Assembly (NCBI GenBank): GCA_026414565.1 | Contig: JAOAIT010000049.1 | Coordinates: 1-64,000 of the forward strand | DNA from: Verrucomicrobiia bacterium | Lineage (GTDB): Bacteria > Verrucomicrobiota > Verrucomicrobiia > Limisphaerales > Fontisphaeraceae | Reading direction: 5' to 3' | DNA length: 64,000 nt | Part shown: piece by piece, positions 62,058 through 64,000 of the stretch | Position numbering within the stretch: position 1 is the stretch's first letter | Layout of the letters: each line of letters opens with the position of its first letter | Position numbers and translations under genes: made by a program | Notes under the pieces: model-generated | Seen by the model: only the letters and a program-made list of their open reading frames with translations | What the model was told of the DNA's origin: nothing | Databases searched by the model: none

Positions 62058-63143
62058 ATGCACAACACTTGGGCAGATCGGCGCGGCTGGAGTCTCATCC
62101 TCTGGCTGGTGGCGCAGGTGGCGCTGGCGGCGGATCTGCCCGTCTGGACGTGGGGCGGCGAAACCATGGGCTCGAAGTACCGCATCAGTGTGGTGGCGCC
62201 GCCCGAGGGGGCCGCAGTGCGGGAACGCGTGCAACAGGAGGTGGCGGAGCGGCTCCGGGAGATCAACCGGCAGATGTCCCACTATTTGCCCGAGAGCGAA
62301 TTGTCGCAGTTCAACCGCGCTCCGGCCGGGAAGCTCGTGCCGGTCTCCCCGGAATTGGCCACGGTGATTCGGTTTGCGGTGAGGGTGGGCCGGGAATCGG
62401 GCGGGGCTTTTGATTTGACCCTGGCGCCGCTGATCAACCTGTGGGGATTTGGTGAGCAGGGACCGGCACTCGCGCTGCCTTCAGAAGAGGCCATTGCCGC
62501 GGCACGCGCGCTGGTGGACTGGCGGGCGGTGGAGGTGACCACTGCCAACGCCTTGCGTAAGACCAGGGAGGGGCTCAGTTTGAATTTAAGCGGCCTGGCC
62601 AAGGGGTATGCAGTGGACGAAATCTGGCGGGTATTGCAGCGCCATGGGTTGACCAATGTTTACGTGTCCATTGCCGGGGAGATTCGGGTCTCGGGCCACA
62701 GTCCACGGGGGGGATCGTGGAAGATCGGCATCTCGGCGCCGCTGGAATTATGGCGGGAGCACGATCCAATGGCGGCCATGGTGGAATTGCGCCAGGGAGC
62801 CGTTTCCACTTCCGGCGATTACCAGAAATTTGTCTATGACGCGCAGGGGCGGCGGCTCTCGCACATCTTGGATCCGCGCACGGGCCGGCCGGTGCAACAT
62901 GCCTTGGGCAGTGTCACCGTGGTGGCTCCGGAGGGGATGCAGGCCGATGCGCTCTCGACCACCCTGTTTGTTCTCGGGGTGGAGGAGGGCCTGAAGTTTG
63001 TGGAGGGCTGGAGCGACGCGGCGGCGTTGTTTATTGTCCGCGAAGCTGAAGGACCCCACTTTAAATTGGTTCCAAGCCGCCGCTGGGCACGCCTGACCGG
63101 CGGGGTTGGGGCTGCCCTTCCAGAGACTTCGCCCAAGGAGTGA
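62058..63143 (+). CDS. apbE: FAD:protein FMN transferase ApbE
   Basis: This 361-residue protein has a signal peptide (GWSLILWLVAQVALAAD). ApbE motifs are GGETMGSKYRI, ELSQFNRA, GAFDLTLAPLINLWGFG, LSLNLSGLAKGYAVDEI, STSGDYQKF and SHILDPRTGRPV. ApbE transfers FMN from FAD to Thr/Ser of extracytoplasmic redox proteins using Mg. Start ATG 62058; the GTG at 62049 is less likely. Its neighbour DUF2271 is the obvious substrate candidate. Confidence 0.9.
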   Translation: MHNTWADRRGWSLILWLVAQVALAADLPVWTWGGETMGSKYRISVVAPPEGAAVRERVQQEVAERLREINRQMSHYLPESELSQFNRAPAGKLVPVSPELATVIRFAVRVGRESGGAFDLTLAPLINLWGFGEQGPALALPSEEAIAAARALVDWRAVEVTTANALRKTREGLSLNLSGLAKGYAVDEIWRVLQRHGLTNVYVSIAGEIRVSGHSPRGGSWKIGISAPLELWREHDPMAAMVELRQGAVSTSGDYQKFVYDAQGRRLSHILDPRTGRPVQHALGSVTVVAPEGMQADALSTTLFVLGVEEGLKFVEGWSDAAALFIVREAEGPHFKLVPSRRWARLTGGVGAALPETSPKE

Positions 63144-63436
63144 TTCGCCGGCCAGGCCTGGGAGCCGGCGATCATCCCGCAAAATCCGGTTTGGTCGCCG
63201 GGTGGGGGGAACACGAAGTTGAGTGTGCGGCATGAGCGCCGGAAAAATCACTCCCGGCTGCCGCTGGTGGCCCTCACGGACGTCGCAAGCCACTTGACGA
63301 TCCCGGGCCGTGCCATGATGCTGGGCCCCGGCTGCGCTGCCGTGCTTTCGTCCTGCGACAGCGACGCGGCGGGGGAAGCCGCTGACGGTTTCTTTGCGGA
63401 TGAAGCATGGCGCGGCGCACGCGTAAATCTTTGCCC

Positions 63437-64000
63437 ATGAAAATCAAACTTCTGGCGTTCACCTGGCTGATCGTCGCCGTGAGCCTCTTGTCTGCCCTGG
63501 CGCAAACCGAGAAACAACGGGTATTGGTGCTGACGGACATTTCCAATGAGCCGGATGACGAGGAAAGCATGGTGCGTTTTCTCGTGTACGCCAACGAATA
63601 CGACATCGAGGGGCTGGTGGCCACGACCAGCACATGGTTGCGGCAGACGACGCGGGTGGATTTAATCCATCGGCAGCTCGACGCCTACGCGCAGGTGCGG
63701 CCGAATCTGCTGAAACATGCGCCGGGCTATCCCCCGGCAGATGCCTTGCGGGCCGTGACGGCGGCGGGGCAGCCCAGCTACGGCATGGCGGCGGTGGGCG
63801 AGGGCAGGAGCACGGCCGGATCGCGGCTGGTGCTGGCCGCGGCGGAGAAGCACGATTCCCGCCCGTTGTGGATCACGGTGTGGGGGGGCGCCAACACCCT
63901 GGCGCAGGCGCTATGGGACGCGCGCCGGGAGCAGCCGCCGGAAGCGCTCAAGTCCCTGGTGGCCAAACTGCGGGTGTACACCATCTCAGACCAGGACGAT
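63437..64000 (+). CDS. DUF1593 protein (nucleoside-hydrolase-like), 3' partial
   Basis: This open frame runs off the right edge (188 codons visible). It starts with a signal peptide (LAFTWLIVAVSLLSALAQ). The first mature strand RVLVLTDISNEPDDEESMVRFLVYANEYDIEGLVATTSTW is characteristic of DUF1593/Sde182-type proteins, whose fold resembles nucleoside hydrolases: the Asp-rich LTDISNEPDDEES would bind metal. Later LWITVWGGANTLAQAL and RVYTISDQDD agree with the family. These proteins are common in polysaccharide-degrading bacteria. The preceding 293 bp (63144-63436) holds no convincing gene. Confidence 0.85.
   Translation, partial: MKIKLLAFTWLIVAVSLLSALAQTEKQRVLVLTDISNEPDDEESMVRFLVYANEYDIEGLVATTSTWLRQTTRVDLIHRQLDAYAQVRPNLLKHAPGYPPADALRAVTAAGQPSYGMAAVGEGRSTAGSRLVLAAAEKHDSRPLWITVWGGANTLAQALWDARREQPPEALKSLVAKLRVYTISDQDD

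Noticed and set aside
63219-63440. 73-codon open frame before the DUF1593 gene
   Set aside because: There is no ribosome-binding site and no domain, composition is mixed, and it overlaps the start of a clear gene.
1-64000. CRISPR arrays, insertion sequences, prophage or tRNA genes
   Set aside because: I saw no regularly spaced repeats, transposase or integrase motifs, or tRNA-like cloverleaf sequence by eye.

Overview
The window is GC-rich, densely coding bacterial chromosome. It most likely comes from a flagellated member of the Verrucomicrobiota, in the Limisphaerales/Pedosphaera neighbourhood. The pointers are large secreted LamG/beta-helix and subtilase proteins, a GH172 (DUF2961) protein, a secreted HzsA-like cytochrome/propeller protein, DUF1593, hopanoid radical-SAM genes, and two secreted proteins ending in a similar [FY]FR[LI]xxP tail. 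This placement is inferred from gene content only. No rRNA, tRNA, CRISPR array, transposase or phage block was recognised.

Layout. 1-5.6 kb: the tail of an unknown proline-rich protein, a PocR-AraC regulator, a DUF58/VWA pair and an HDOD protein. 5.6-19.3 kb: a flagellar filament locus. It runs a CheD-like protein (minus strand), then fliW-csrA-flagellin 1, a 1,891-residue multi-domain glycosyltransferase, flagellin 2, fliD, an unknown gene, a lipoprotein, a FlgM-like gene, fliS and a FliT/FlgN-like chaperone. A consensus sigma-54 promoter precedes fliW and a near-perfect sigma-28 promoter precedes flagellin 2, so the two flagellins appear to be under different sigma factors. The large glycosyltransferase lies between them and probably modifies them. 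19.2-24.4 kb (minus): a hybrid sensor kinase with an altered receiver, then hpnH/hpnJ and a tiny lipoprotein.

24.6-35.1 kb: a TatT-like helical protein, a GH172 protein translationally coupled to an FAH-family enzyme, a class V aminotransferase, CorA, an NtrB/NtrC-type pair, a flippase-like membrane protein coupled to a TIM-barrel isomerase, and rpsU with a strong terminator. 35.4-47.4 kb: the HzsA-like protein, a GDPD-like protein, a secreted CinA-like protein, cysS, a giant LamG/TPR/beta-helix protein and a WecA/MraY-type transferase. 47.5-51.2 kb: dps and copA (convergent, overlapping) and a lipoprotein. 51.3-57.0 kb: a complete phosphate-uptake operon, phoU-pstS-pstC-pstA-pstB1-pstB2. 57-64 kb: a subtilase with BACON-like repeats, a DUF2271-ApbE pair and the start of a DUF1593 gene.

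The most interesting observations are these. (1) The two tandem PstB proteins carry complementary motif losses: PstB1 lacks the Q-loop Gln and the H-loop His, and PstB2 lacks the LSGGQ signature. A heterodimer would therefore have one consensus and one degenerate ATP site. (2) PhoU is fused to an ArsC/low-molecular-weight-phosphatase-like domain that has lost its catalytic Cys and Arg. (3) A giant HAD-GT4-TPR-GT2-TPR protein sits between the flagellins. (4) The DUF2271 protein next to ApbE contains a flavinylation-like DGYSSAT motif. (5) The CheD homologue lacks both catalytic Cys and His.
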